DNA of 64,000 nt from positions 38,049,053 through 38,113,052 of the forward strand of contig CM060732.1 of the NCBI GenBank assembly GCA_030704615.1. The letters run 5' to 3'. Both the position numbers and the translations under genes were made by a program. This stretch comes from Takakia lepidozioides (taxonomy: Eukaryota; Streptophyta; Takakiopsida; Takakiales; Takakiaceae). Shown in pieces: positions 21,210 through 31,448 of this stretch; the stretch's first letter is position 1, and every line of letters begins with the position of its first letter. The notes under the pieces were generated by a model. The model had not been told where the DNA came from. It saw only the letters and a program-made list of their open reading frames with translations, and ran no database searches.

Positions 21210-21545
21210 TTGAGTGGCAGTATGGCTGCACCCTTGGCACTCCCTCGCCGGGAGCATTCCTTTGAGTACCGGGTGATCGGACTCTACCGCATCATTTCCA
21301 GCACTAGGACTGGAGACGTACATGGCCCCGAGGCCACAATGATTTGCAGGCTGAGGACTCTACCACATCATTGTAGAGGAGTATCGAGAGTATTGGATCT
21401 CTACTCGAGTTGGACCCCGAGGCCCCGGAGCCCGGACGGCCCCTATTGCTACATTTTTTCGGTTCAACACTCATTGGCCAGGCTGTTGTTAACCACCCTT
21501 TCTTGCGTATATTCATTTTGATTTGGCCTTTGAGGTCCATCTTGT

Positions 21546-22121
21546 GTGGCAGGTGGCCTACTTGGCTTGTTGTGCGTTGTGTCGCACCATCACCGACACC
21601 TTGCTGTATGTAGGGTCGTTAGACGTTCCGCTCCGTTGAGGGAGTGTGCGGGGCGCACTATTTGCGGACATCGCCCCGCTTTCGTATACTGGTTGATTGG
21701 AGTCGGCCCAAGAGAGGACGGAGTCGAGAGTGAGCACCTCTCCCACCCGAGGAGGGCCTGCCGACCATTCTTGCCTCCTCGGTACTATCAATGGGGGACC
21801 ACGCCATCAGCTCTTATTCGTGAGTTGATTTCATCTGGTTCATTAACCCTACTAGGCACAGTTAGAGATCGGCTAGCAGAGAGTTCTTTTGTTGCATCAC
21901 CTGTTGTAGCTCGTAGGACACTGCCACCGGTCCCAGTTTGGTCAGTAGTTTTTCCTTTTGGTCTGAGAGTCCCTTTGGCGCAGTTGCCTCGTTTACCGCC
22001 CCTGGTGGTACATGCCACCTCTTCAGTAGAGAGTGCCTCGAGTGGACCTACTGAGTACACTTCCTCGGAGGAGGAAGGGGACGATCCTGCCACCAGTAGC
22101 CATCATAGGGAGTCAAATTAG
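21546..22121 (+). CDS. Unrecognised 191-codon frame with acidic Ser-rich end
   Basis: The frame ends in a Ser/Glu/Thr-rich tail (SSGPTEYTSSEEEGDDPATS), a composition seen near gag N-termini of gypsy elements. It is followed by a short separate frame beginning MDPRTPTRGVRTSFAL near 22133. No zinc knuckle or capsid motif is visible. Position in a retrotransposon nest suggests leader or gag of a decayed element, but this is inference. Confidence 0.2.
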   Translation: MAGGLLGLLCVVSHHHRHLAVCRVVRRSAPLRECAGRTICGHRPAFVYWLIGVGPREDGVESEHLSHPRRACRPFLPPRYYQWGTTPSALIRELISSGSLTLLGTVRDRLAESSFVASPVVARRTLPPVPVWSVVFPFGLRVPLAQLPRLPPLVVHATSSVESASSGPTEYTSSEEEGDDPATSSHHRESN

Positions 22122-22522
22122 AGGTTTTGTTTATGGATCCAAGAACTCCTACTAGAGGGGTCCGGACCTCATTTGCTTTAAGTGCTGAGGAGTATGGTAG
22201 TGGCATGCGGTTGAGTACCATTGTACCAAACCAGCACCGTTATATGGTATAATTGCTTATGACATGACTAACACAAGTGTAGAAGTGGGTCAGTGATAAG
22301 CCAACGTAGAACACCATTTGGGATGTCATTTGATGAAAAAGTGAAACGCATCCAGCACTGGTTCTTCCATCAATCTTCCAAACACCACGGTCTACCCGAG
22401 AACGGATCGAAGAATTCGGTACCTGGGTGAAAAGAAGGTGCATAAGAAACTGTAGTGTGAATGCACGGGAGTGACATTAAAATTTTTGTTACTTGCTCAG
22501 CTTCTGCATTTCTAGAAGACAG

Positions 22523-22536
22523 GGGCTCTGATACCA
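22523..22536 (-). promoter_or_regulatory. Retrotransposon primer binding site, minus strand
   Basis: GGGCTCTGATACCA is the reverse complement of TGGTATCAGAGCCC. A TG dinucleotide at 22538 (TGGGAAGG) could be the adjoining LTR edge, so an LTR of a minus-strand element should lie to the right. Its far edge cannot be placed. Confidence 0.5.
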
Positions 22537-22537
22537 G

Positions 22538-25144
22538 TGGGAAGGAAGTTGAGCTATCCCTGTGATTTTATTTCATTCATTGAATGGACGGATTTTATCC
22601 CTGATTTATCATCCCAACGATGGCGGAGTTCATCCATACTTGCCAGGTTATTTCAAGAGTTGAGAAAAGGATTTCCGCTTGGATGGAAGTAGGTAAGCTA
22701 TGAAACAGTGGATTTTTCATCCGGCGGATAAATGAAGTTCATCAATGTTCTAGGAACATCATGGGAACATTGGGGAACACTCGGCCTGGATATAGCCCAA
22801 GTATCTGCGATTTTTCATCCATCAGATGAACGTGGTTCATCCGTGATTTACCATCCATGAGGATGAACGTATGGCCAGGTGTATTTTTCATCCGGGAGAC
22901 GAATGAACTTCATCTGTGCGCGATGGCGGGGAATGCCCTACGGGATGCTATGCGCAGAAGAAGAACGAGCAGGAGAGGGTGTAGCAAGGAGCGTAAGTAG
23001 GAAAACGCTTGGTGGATTCTGCTGAGGGGCTGTGGAATGAGCAAGGGTTGAGTGTAGAAGGGAAATGAGCGTGTTCTGCGATCTTGATTTGTCTTGATGA
23101 GGGGCTGTGGAATAAGCAAGAGGTGGGAGTAGTAAGGAACATAGCGTATTTTGCTGCCTTGTGGTGTCTTGATTAAACAGTAATTAGGGGATAAGGGAAG
23201 GCGAGCAGGGAGTAGCTAGGGATGTGGTACAGTTGTCAGTAAAATGCAAGCGGTGCCGCCATTCGTCTTTTCATTGAATGCTGGAGGATGAGCTTGCGTG
23301 GAGAAGCAGCTTGACGTGATGAACAGCTGCAGATGGGAAGAAATGGTGAGGGCGGTGGCTCATGAGTGATGACTTGGGTTATCCAAAGGGCAGGGAACAA
23401 CTTGGCAAGGAACAACTTGGCATGTGTGCAGCTGCCATACAGAGGGAGGCGGTGCCGCCCTGGACGTTATGTTTATCACTTGGCAATGGCAATTAACTGA
23501 AAGATGAGCAGACGGGGGAAATTGGGGGCTTGAAGTGGAAGTACAGCGACCAGTTAAGAGGAGGCAGTGAGGGACTGGCGTGATAAATGGTGACTTAGAT
23601 CATCTGTGGAATATTGTTGGGGTATGAATGTACAGAGCAAAAAGGGGAGGGGCTTTTAGATGTTGGGGTTTCTTTGATGTAGCAAGATGTTTTCTTAGGG
23701 CAAGGTAGCAGAGCTGGTGGAAGGCAGAATAGATAGTTAGCGAACAGACAAGGAAGCTGCCAGCAATTAAGACAGTGCGCCAAGGATTGATGGACTCTTT
23801 AAAACCTAGATTCTTTGGGGGATGGAGTTCCAAGGCGGCGAAGCGATCTGCTGAGTGGACTTTGTTTTTAGACAATATCGTAGCAAACAAGAGACAACCG
23901 GAGTTATGGTGTCTGCTGGCAGGAGGGGTCAGGTACCAGTTGGGGCAGGCAAGGCCACCGCTTCACTGGAAGTATAAAACAATTAAGTTCGAGTGTTTTC
24001 TCCTTCTTCTTACTTAGGATAGATGTTGTTGAAATTTCTGGTTGATGCTCTCAAGTTAGCATGAGGGAGATGATACATTTTTTAAAAATGGAATGGAGGG
24101 ATTGTCTGAACTTCAAACCATGAGATATAGAAAGAAAGGGAGGTGATGGAAGTGTAGATTGGTATGCTGACTGAGGGGAAGTTCTCCAATCCCTCAGTCA
24201 TAGAGTGTGTTGTCTTGATCTTGCTTTCCATATTCTGGTTCCAGCATTGTGAGTCTGGGATCAACTTTGCATTGAGGTTTAATGGCAATCAGATCTGCAG
24301 AGAACTTGCTGTAGGGTAGAAATAAGAGGGAGTTGCTGGATAGTATCATGGATTGGGATCGAATGAGGGCTCTATCTGTCAAGAGTTAGGGTCTGGTACA
24401 GCACCAGCATGCACCAAGTAGTGGGATGCATTTGGTGAATACTTTACAATCTGATGGTTATTCCTGCTTACATATAGTTGCAGTAGGGATTCTCTTGTTT
24501 GATGTTGGGTTATCAGACTGAGAGAGTATAGGGCCCTGGAAACTTGTCAACAGGTGCCTGAGTGCAAGCTAAGGTCTTAATTTGTTTGTGAGGTGCACAC
24601 TTAGATAAAAAGGGGTAACTACTAACTGATAAGCTGATTGCTGCTGCAAATAATCAAGATAAGGAGGGACTCTATTTTGGTGAGGAGAGATGACTAAGGA
24701 GGGATGTGGTGTATGCTTGTGATTTCAAGGATGATTTCTGCAAAGGCCCCCACTGGATATCATGTCTCAATTGCACCTGCATTGCCTGTAGAAAGGGTGC
24801 ATAGATAAACAAGGGCCAGGGGATCTGTTTGTCAGAGAAGGGTGAGAAAAATTCTGGAAAAGGGGAGAGCTGCACAGAAAAAGAAAGAATGAAGGGATAA
24901 CCAGTTGTAAGCTGAGAGATAAAAATGGAGAAGCTTCCCAGTCCCATCCATGTTTTCTCTTCTGCTGCGGCATGGATGAGGGCATCTGGTATATGGTCAT
25001 GAACAGTAAAGGGTCAATGATTGAGGATAGTGATTTAGGGTAGCAAACTTGTCTTCACTAGGATGTAGTAGGCTGGGGCAACAAGCTTCTTTGCACTACG
25101 AACCAGATTTAGATTTTTACAGAAGGGATTTATGCCCTTTTTTT
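22538..25144. repeat. Probable LTR remains of two oppositely oriented elements; no gene
   Basis: This stretch lies between a minus-strand primer site (22523-22536) and a plus-strand one (25145-25156), so both ends should be LTR sequence. GGATGAA/TTCATCC words recur from 22600 to 22920. I see no convincing protein; the longest frame is 96 codons. LTR borders inside it cannot be drawn by eye. Confidence 0.4.
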
Positions 25145-25156
25145 TGGTATCAGAGC
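25145..25156 (+). promoter_or_regulatory. Primer binding site of the host gypsy-like element, plus strand
   Basis: TGGTATCAGAGC follows a run of T. A plus-strand gag start (ATG at 25223) lies 67 bases downstream, and that gag is the target of the chromovirus insertion. Confidence 0.65.
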
Positions 25157-25250
25157 ATGCCGGTCTTTGATCTGGGAGTTGTAGGATTTCGTGTAGGAAG
25201 GTAGAGGAGTGATTTGCGAGCAATGGTGACTAACATTCCATTTTACGGGA

Positions 25251-25255
25251 GCAAG
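25251..25255. repeat. Target site duplication, left copy (GCAAG)
   Basis: GCAAG directly precedes the LTR edge TGTCGCG and is repeated directly after the far LTR edge at 30728-30732. Five bases is the usual Ty3/gypsy duplication. Confidence 0.9.
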
Positions 25256-25291
25256 TGTCGCGCACCTCCCTTCGGTAAGCTCCCCCTCAAG
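25256..25291 (-). repeat. 36-bp LTR stub
   Basis: Identical to the first 36 bases of the LTR at 25496 and joined directly to gag leader sequence at about 25292. It is the remainder of a third LTR after deletion. Confidence 0.85.
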
Positions 25292-25493
25292 AGCTCCTCC
25301 CACTCTTGAGCGGCCTCGTTTTCGGAAACATTCATCGCTTCCTCAAACGGCCGCCTCGGTGACACGTCGCCCCCATCGGGCTCACCAGGATCATCATCTT
25401 TTGGGCCGTTCCGCTTTGGCTTTGGCTTGCCCGACCCAATGATGAGGCCAATCCCAAGGACGATCGCGTACTGAACTCTAAGCTCTGATACCA
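25292..25493 (-). pseudogene. Truncated gag start and primer site of the left unit
   Basis: Nearly identical to 29845-30045. It encodes [19 protein letters not shown] and contains the primer site GCTCTGATACCA at 25482-25493. The gag is cut after about 20 codons by the junction with the LTR stub. Confidence 0.8.
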
Positions 25494-25495
25494 AG

Positions 25496-26220
25496 TGTCG
25501 CGCACCTCCCTTCGGTAAGCTCCCCCTCAAGTCATAGTTACTCGCTTTGATGCGCGCGCCTGACTCCCAACCTGGCCGCCGGGCCAACTTGGAGCTTCGG
25601 CTGCTCACCGGGGCATAACGGTCCCCCTTTGTTCTCCCAAAGAACCCTCCACCGATTTGGAACCAGCGGGAATTCCCTTTTGTAGTTGGCAGTCCGGAAC
25701 AGCTCCCCACTCTTTGGTCGCTTTCCGGCTCGCTCGCTTACTCACTAGTTTTTGGTCACCAATGGGCTTGCACCGTTCTCGGGGTTACTACTCCCTATAT
25801 ATACTTCTGTAGCTGTCCGCGGGGGTTTCACAACCAGCCATGCCATTTTATGGCGAACCACCACGAAGACCCTCGATTCCCGGTGGTGAGTCGCGGTGAG
25901 TCTTGGCCCACTCACTGCGGCCCCAATGGACCGTGATGAGTCCCAAGACTCCCCACGACTCCCACCTCGAGGTCTCCACCCATGGTGAGTCCTATGCCAC
26001 CCCCACTAAGTCCCGCTAAGCTACCACCACCCCTTGTGGAGCCACCCCCACCGCAACCCGGTGTGCGGGGCTCCACCTAGTGAGCGCCTCCGCCTCCTTG
26101 AGTGCCTTGGGCACTCAAGGGTGCTTCAGCCCCCATACCTATCGCTGCTACTGCCCCCACCACAGGGGCAGCCCCTCTTGTGTCCCGACCCCCCTGCCCT
26201 CAAGGCAAAGGGCCGCGACA
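25496..26220 (-). repeat. LTR 2 (725 bp), shared central LTR
   Basis: Bounded by TGTCGCG and CGCGACA. On the minus strand it is preceded by the purine-rich GGTAGGGGTGTG (26221-26232, a polypurine tract) and followed by a primer site, so it serves as 3' LTR of the right unit and 5' LTR of the left unit. TATATATA lies near 25795. Confidence 0.9.
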
Positions 26221-27126
26221 CACACCCCTACCAACAGGGAGTCGATGTCCTCATCGACTTGTCCATTTTGTAGAAACGAACATCCAAGTTGTGGCGTCCC
26301 ACATCAAGGAGTTTGTTTCCGTACCATGGCGTCCCATGGCAAAGAACCAAACCCCACACTTGACTCTACTCTCCACTAGCTAGTTCGGCCGACTTCCTCC
26401 AAGTCCCGGCCAAGGGTGGAGCCTCTCCAGCTCCTCCAAGTGCACTCTTCTTGGCCTACTTCAAGGCCAAGGAACGATCCTCCTTGAGGATCGAATCGCC
26501 TTACTGCAACAACATTGCTTGCGACCGCTCATGATGCCGCTTTTGGCATCACCTTGAGCAAGGGTTCACCTGGAACCCTCTTTGACTAGGAAGATAACCT
26601 TGAACCAACCGTGCGCCCCAATCACTACAATTGGGTCCGCCTTGGAATGCTGGCCTGAGGTACGGGAACACGCCGAAGCCGCACTACGACTTCGTCCCGA
26701 GGCTACACGATTATAGTACGTGAACGGAAGCACGTAGCTTCCGCGTTAGCCCGCACTACAAGGCAACCCCCTCGGTAGCGCAGTTATAGTACGCGCACGC
26801 GCCAGGTGCGCACTAGCACGTGAACTCCCAAAGAAGTCGCAAGTTTCCTTGCCCCTTGGATGGGGGTCACCCGATTTCGGCACTACGCAAACACACGATT
26901 AACCCCATTTACCTCTCCCACTTTTATAAGCTAGCATGCATTCTACACACTAGCCAACCATACCATGCATCACCATTCCAAACAAAATAGGACGCACAAC
27001 ATTTGGAACCCATTTCCTTTATAACAAATTTTTGTACAATACAAGTTTTTGTAATCGGATTCCTAAGCTAGCTAAGCCGGGCTAAGCCTGCATTTCCTCC
27101 CCCACGCTCCAAGGTTGATGTCCCCA
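26221..27126 (-). other. 3' untranslated part of the chromovirus
   Basis: Between the chromodomain stop and the 3' LTR. No frame of note. Ends in the polypurine tract at the LTR edge. Confidence 0.6.
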
Positions 27127-27470
27127 TCAACGTTTCTTCCGCTTTTGAGGTCGCCCTTCGAAAGCTGCAACCGCCTCGGATGCGTTTCCCATTTCTGAGG
27201 CACGCACCCAAGATGCCTCCACATGATGATAGCCCTTCCATTTGACGAGATACTCCGTTTCTCGGTTCTTGAACCTCCTCGACTTAAGTATTGCCTCCAC
27301 CTCGTACTCAGGTTCATTTTCATGATCCAACAGCATAGGTGGCGGACGCAACACTTGATGTCGATTCGGACGCGCTTCATCTTTGAAGTAAGGCTTCAAA
27401 AAGGAGACATGGAATACTGGGTGCACCTTGCTGTTTGCTGGCAGCAAACAGCAAGCTGATCTGTTAGAAC
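27127..27470 (-). pseudogene. Chromovirus pol C-terminus with chromodomain
   Basis: The frame resumes as LLPANSKVHPVFHVSFLKPY (the conserved integrase tail of chromoviruses). It then gives a chromodomain: EYEVEAILKSRRF, EYLVKWKGYHHVEASWV and a basic end (RPQKRKKR). Chromodomains of this type bind methylated histones and guide integration. The aromatic residues (Tyr, Trp, and the second Trp in EASWV) are present. The preceding 75-110 bases are filler unrelated to pol, so this part is not in a translatable pol frame. Confidence 0.8.
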
Positions 27471-27481
27471 TGACCATTGTA

Positions 27482-29887
27482 TCACCCCTTGTTGCCACTG
27501 TTTGACAATGGTATTTCTGAGAACTTGAAAGTGCTTGGACACGCATTATGCCCCAAGAACTCCACTTTCGTGACCCCGAATTCGCATTTTGAAGCTTTGG
27601 CGTACAGCTTCCCTTCCCGCAACTTTTGGAACACCCTTTTGAGGTGCTCCAGGTGTTCCTCCTTTGTTTTCGAGTACACCAAGATGTCGACGATGTACAC
27701 GATCACAAAGTCATCCAACCATTCCTGAAAAAGGCTGTTCATCAGCGTGCTAAAGGTCGCCGGTGCATTAGTGAGCCCAAAAGGCATCACCAAGAACTCA
27801 TATGAACCATACCTTGTCCTGCACGCGGTCTTCTCCTCATCTCCTTCCGCCACCCGAATTTGATGATAGCCGGAGTGCAAGTCGATCCGGCTGAAATACT
27901 TCGCTCCTGCCAACCAATCGAAGAGGTCGTCGATCCTTGGCAAAGGGTACCGGTTTTTGATAGTCACCTTATTCAGAGCCCTGTAATCGACACACATCCG
28001 CAGCGTCCCATCCTTCTTGTCTGCGAATAGCACCGGGGCTCCGTAAGGTGACTTACTCGGCCGGATGTACCCCTTTGACATTAGATCCTTGAGCTGAGTC
28101 TTCAGCTCGACCAACTCCCTGTGGCTCAACCGGTAGGGTGCCTTGGCAGGCGGTTCCGATCCCGGTATCACCTCAATCTTGTGGTCAACTCCTCTTCGCG
28201 GTGGCAAGCCGCTTGGTAAATCCTCCGGCATCACATCCTGGTATTTCTCCAAAATCCCCTTGATCCAATCTGGGCTCGGCACCCCATCGCCTTCTCCTTT
28301 CACTTCTCTAATGTAAAGCAAAAACTGGGACTCGTGTGCCTCCTCCACGGCCCACTCCTTTGCTGACAGAAGGTTTATTCGCCCTCCCACGGATTTGGGT
28401 GTTTCCGACACTCGTAAAACCTCGCCACCATTCCCACATGGCAGCGTGACTACTCTCTTGCGGCCATCTATGACCGCTCCGGATTTGCTCAAAAAGGTCA
28501 TCCCCAAAATGAGATCCACTAAATCAATCTCGCTGATGGTGAAGTTTTCACGTCCCTCCCAACTCCCCAGTTGAAGAGGAACATCAAACGCCAACCTTGT
28601 CGCCAACTGAGGTTCTCTTTTGGCAGAGCGCACCTCAATAGAGGCCCCCACGTCACTTGTCGGGAGTCCCAACTTTCGCGCCGCCGCCGGCGTCATGAAG
28701 GAGTGCGACGCTCCTGTGTCCACCAACAACGACACGTTAGTTCCGGATATTATCCCATCCACGAACAATAACTGACTCCCTTTACGCAGGGCGCCAGTTT
28801 CCTGATACAACTCACAAGAATAGTTGCCTACCTTGCAAGTCCTGGCGACCACCGCTTCCACCAAGCGACTGATGGTATCTTCCGACAGCTCCGTGGTTGC
28901 CCGAGTCATGTTCAATTGTCGAGGTTTTGTGCACTTCTTGGCCATGTGCCCGGGCTCCCCGCAATTGAAACACACTCCATCAAAGGTTGCCTTCTGTCCG
29001 CCATAAGCCGCTCCACCCGCTTTTCCTTTCGAAGCACCGGGTGCCGCCTTGACGTGTAAAGGCCCTCCCTTCGATTTCCACGTGCCATTGTTGCCGCGTG
29101 GCCTATCCCACTTCTTTTCCGGTCGGAAGGAGTCACCTTCCCGCCGGGTCTTCTTGTGGTTCAGCTCCGTACGGCCTTGTCTCTCACCCCTAGGGACATC
29201 CGAGAAACATTCAGCTCTCTCAATTGCCTCGTTCAAAGTCTTGGGTGGCTTCTCCTCCAACTTCCGCCTGGCCCATGGGGCCAGTCCCGCCACAAAATTG
29301 AAAACCATTTCTGGTTCTGTCATGTCCGCGACTTCGAGCAACAGCACATTGAAAGCCTGGACATACCCCCAAATGTCATCTGTTTGCTTCAAATTCCTCA
29401 TCTTGTCCCGGGCAAGCCAGGATGCGTTGAGGGGCACAAACTGTCTCTTCATCAATTCCTTGAACCCACTCCAGTTCAAGGTTTCCGTGCTTGGGCCTCG
29501 GTCGTGAAGGCGTTTCTGCCACCATTGTTGAGCATAGCCCCTCAAATAGGTGGGAGCCACTTCCACCCGATCCTCGTCACTCAACTTGGCCGCCCGGAAG
29601 TACCGCTCTAGCTCCAGGAGCCAGGTGTTGAGTGCCTTCCGATTTCGAACGCCCTCAAAGGTGCCGGGTTCCTTAGGCTTCACCTTAAACTTTGCCTTAG
29701 TCGAAGTGGCATTAGCCGCCTTCAACACGTCTTTCAACGTCCCGCCAAACTGCGCCAACAACCCTTCCCAAAAGGCTGCCGGCATGGGAGGCATCTCTTG
29801 GTTTGTCGGAGCTCTCCAGGATTCCTCGGGCTCCGACTCCTCGGATTCCTCCCGCTCTTGAGCGGCCTTGTTTTCGGAAACATTCAT
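27482..29887 (-). CDS. Chromovirus gag-pol, truncated within reverse transcriptase
   Basis: Minus strand. The likely start is ATG at 29887; upstream the frame is also open through the primer site and into the LTR, but only from a GTG. Order: gag core ([26 protein letters not shown]), zinc knuckle [14 protein letters not shown] (near 28972-28930), protease LVDTGAS, then reverse transcriptase with [33 protein letters not shown] and [11 protein letters not shown]. The active-site box is YIVD, where YxDD is expected (Val codon 27689-27691). The frame leaves RT at EFLGH and runs into filler ([12 protein letters not shown]). RNase H and the integrase core are absent. It acts in virus-like particles and copies element RNA. 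Without the paired Asp this RT should be dead. Confidence 0.85.
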   Translation of the reverse strand: MNVSENKAAQEREESEESEPEESWRAPTNQEMPPMPAAFWEGLLAQFGGTLKDVLKAANATSTKAKFKVKPKEPGTFEGVRNRKALNTWLLELERYFRAAKLSDEDRVEVAPTYLRGYAQQWWQKRLHDRGPSTETLNWSGFKELMKRQFVPLNASWLARDKMRNLKQTDDIWGYVQAFNVLLLEVADMTEPEMVFNFVAGLAPWARRKLEEKPPKTLNEAIERAECFSDVPRGERQGRTELNHKKTRREGDSFRPEKKWDRPRGNNGTWKSKGGPLHVKAAPGASKGKAGGAAYGGQKATFDGVCFNCGEPGHMAKKCTKPRQLNMTRATTELSEDTISRLVEAVVARTCKVGNYSCELYQETGALRKGSQLLFVDGIISGTNVSLLVDTGASHSFMTPAAARKLGLPTSDVGASIEVRSAKREPQLATRLAFDVPLQLGSWEGRENFTISEIDLVDLILGMTFLSKSGAVIDGRKRVVTLPCGNGGEVLRVSETPKSVGGRINLLSAKEWAVEEAHESQFLLYIREVKGEGDGVPSPDWIKGILEKYQDVMPEDLPSGLPPRRGVDHKIEVIPGSEPPAKAPYRLSHRELVELKTQLKDLMSKGYIRPSKSPYGAPVLFADKKDGTLRMCVDYRALNKVTIKNRYPLPRIDDLFDWLAGAKYFSRIDLHSGYHQIRVAEGDEEKTACRTRYGSYEFLVMPFGLTNAPATFSTLMNSLFQEWLDDFVIVYIVDILVYSKTKEEHLEHLKRVFQKLREGKLYAKASKCEFGVTKVEFLGHNACPSTFKFSEIPLSNSGNKG

Positions 29888-30033
29888 CGCTTCCTCAAAC
29901 GGCCGCCTCGGTGACACGTCGCCCCCATCGGGCTCACCAGGATCATCATCTTTTGGGCCGTTCCGCTTTGGCTTTGGCTTGCCCGACCCAATGATGAGGC
30001 CAATCCCAAGGACGATCGCGTACTGAACTCTAA

Positions 30034-30045
30034 GCTCTGATACCA
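30034..30045 (-). promoter_or_regulatory. Primer binding site of the chromovirus
   Basis: GCTCTGATACCA, reverse complement of the plant initiator tRNA-Met site, two bases from LTR 1. Confidence 0.9.
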
Positions 30046-30047
30046 AG

Positions 30048-30727
30048 TGTCGCGCACCTCCCTTCGGTAAGCTCCCCCTCAAGTCATAGTTACTCGCTTT
30101 GATGCGCGCGCCTGACTCCCAACCTGGCCGCCGGGCCAACTTGGAGCTTCGGCTGCTCACCGGGGCATAACGGTCCCCCTTTGTTCTCCCAAAGAACCCT
30201 CCACCGATTTGGAACCAGCGGGAATTCCCTTTTGTAGTTGGCAGTCCGGAACAGCTCCCCACTCTTTGGTCGCTTTCCGGCTCGCTCGCTTACTCACTAG
30301 TTTTTGGTCACCAACGGGCTTGCACCGTTCTCGGGGTTACTACTCCCTATATATACTTCTGTAGCTGTCCGCGGGGGTTTCACAACCAGCCATGCCATTT
30401 TATGGCGAACCACCACGAAGACCCTCGATTCCCGGTGGTGAGTCGCGGTGAGTCTTGGCCCACTCACCGCGGCCCAATGGACCGTGATGAGTCCCAAGAC
30501 TCCCCACGACTCCCACCTCGAGGTCTCCACCCATGGTGAGTCCTATGCCACCCCCACCGCAACCCGGTGTGCGGGGCTCCACCTAGTGAGCGCCTCCGCC
30601 TCCTTGAGTGCCTTGGGCACTCAAGGGTGCTTCAGCCCCCGTACCTATCGCTGCTACTGCCCCCACCACAGGGGCAACCCCTCTTGTGTCCCGACCCCCC
30701 CTGCCCTCAAGGCAAAGGGCCGCGACA
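30048..30727 (-). repeat. LTR 1 (680 bp), 5' LTR
   Basis: Same edges as LTR 2 and nearly identical to it. It lacks 45 bases between two copies of GCCACCCCCAC (junction near 30557), a typical slippage or recombination deletion. TATATATA near 30350 is the likely promoter box for minus-strand transcription. Confidence 0.9.
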
Positions 30728-30732
30728 GCAAG
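30728..30732. repeat. Target site duplication, right copy (GCAAG)
   Basis: Pairs with 25251-25255. Confidence 0.9.
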
Positions 30733-31119
30733 GATGAGGATGTTTACAGCTGGATCCAGAAACTGAAAATGGATGGCGAGGGCCGGAGCTTTGGCGAGCA
30801 CAAACTATTTATATCGGCGAAGCTAAATCTCAAATCACGGGCTGATACCTAGTATCGCATGCAAAAACCAAGACCCATGAACTGGAATGATTTTCAAGTA
30901 GCCATTGTGACCTTAAAATTTGGAGAAGAAGGTCAATCAAGAATGAGGAAAGTGATGTCAGCAAGGAAGTTTGATGGGGTAGATACAAATGTGGAAGAGT
31001 CTGCCACAGGGATAGAGGAGAGATTGTCTCTGATTGAAAAGGATAATCACCAGGAATTCACATCGGTGAGTTCCATTGATTGTGAGCCCAGATCAGATCA
31101 CAAAACAATCAAAAAGTGA

Positions 31120-31440
31120 GTGTCGCACTACATGTCCATCAAGACAGAATCAGATCCGAAGTGAAAAGAATCACCGGCTGGGGCTGCAAGTGGAAACATG
31201 TGGAATGCATTATGCTTTTTGGCAAAGAAAGCGGAAGAAGGCTTGGGAGAGTCAACGTCCGAAAAAGGATGGAGTTCAAAAGTGCAAGCTCTCCTGGCAC
31301 AAACTTTGTGAATGTGTTTTGTGATATGGAAAAAGAGATCTTGAAAGACATATTTTGTTCAACGAAGAGTCAATCAGGTGTCAATGAAGAGTGTGACCTA
31401 GATTGCAAGTTCATGTGCAGATCCCAAGGTCTTCTATAAG
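31120..31440 (+). other. Internal region of the host LTR element, frame broken
   Basis: A 107-codon frame (31116-31439) without recognised domain follows the gag relic. It may be a frame-shifted continuation of the same element. Confidence 0.25.
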
Positions 31441-31448
31441 GGCACATG

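Larger units (their letters stand above)
25256..30727 (-). mobile_element. Tandem chromovirus (Ty3/gypsy) array: LTR, internal, LTR, deleted internal, LTR stub
   Basis: Read on the minus strand: LTR (30727-30048), primer site, gag-pol with a large internal deletion, chromodomain end, LTR (26220-25496), primer site, start of gag (25481-25292), and a 36-base LTR stub (25291-25256). Perfect GCAAG duplications flank the outer edges, so the whole block behaves as one insertion. The simplest history is a tandem element sharing its central LTR, followed by a deletion from gag into the left LTR. LTRs 1 and 2 are nearly identical apart from one 45-bp deletion, so the array is young. RNase H and most of integrase are absent, so it could only move with help. 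Confidence 0.85.
25223..31119 (+). pseudogene. gag of a plus-strand LTR element, split by a 5.5-kb insertion
   Basis: The frame starts MVTNIPFYGSK (25223-25255) and, after the insertion and one copy of the GCAAG duplication, continues in phase as DEDVYSWIQKLKMD at 30733. It then shows LFISAKLNLKSRADT-stop-YRMQ and MNWNDFQVAIVTLKFGEE, the pattern of Ty3-type gag (retrotrans_gag), where the stop (TAG, 30850-30852) sits at the usual Trp. The frame stays open to 31119 with no zinc knuckle reached. The exact phase on both sides confirms the insertion site. It was inactivated by the insertion and by TAG. Confidence 0.75.

Noticed and set aside
30048-30262. Extension of gag into the LTR from a GTG codon
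   Set aside because: The frame is open across the primer site, but the first ATG after the primer site (29887) is the more reasonable start.
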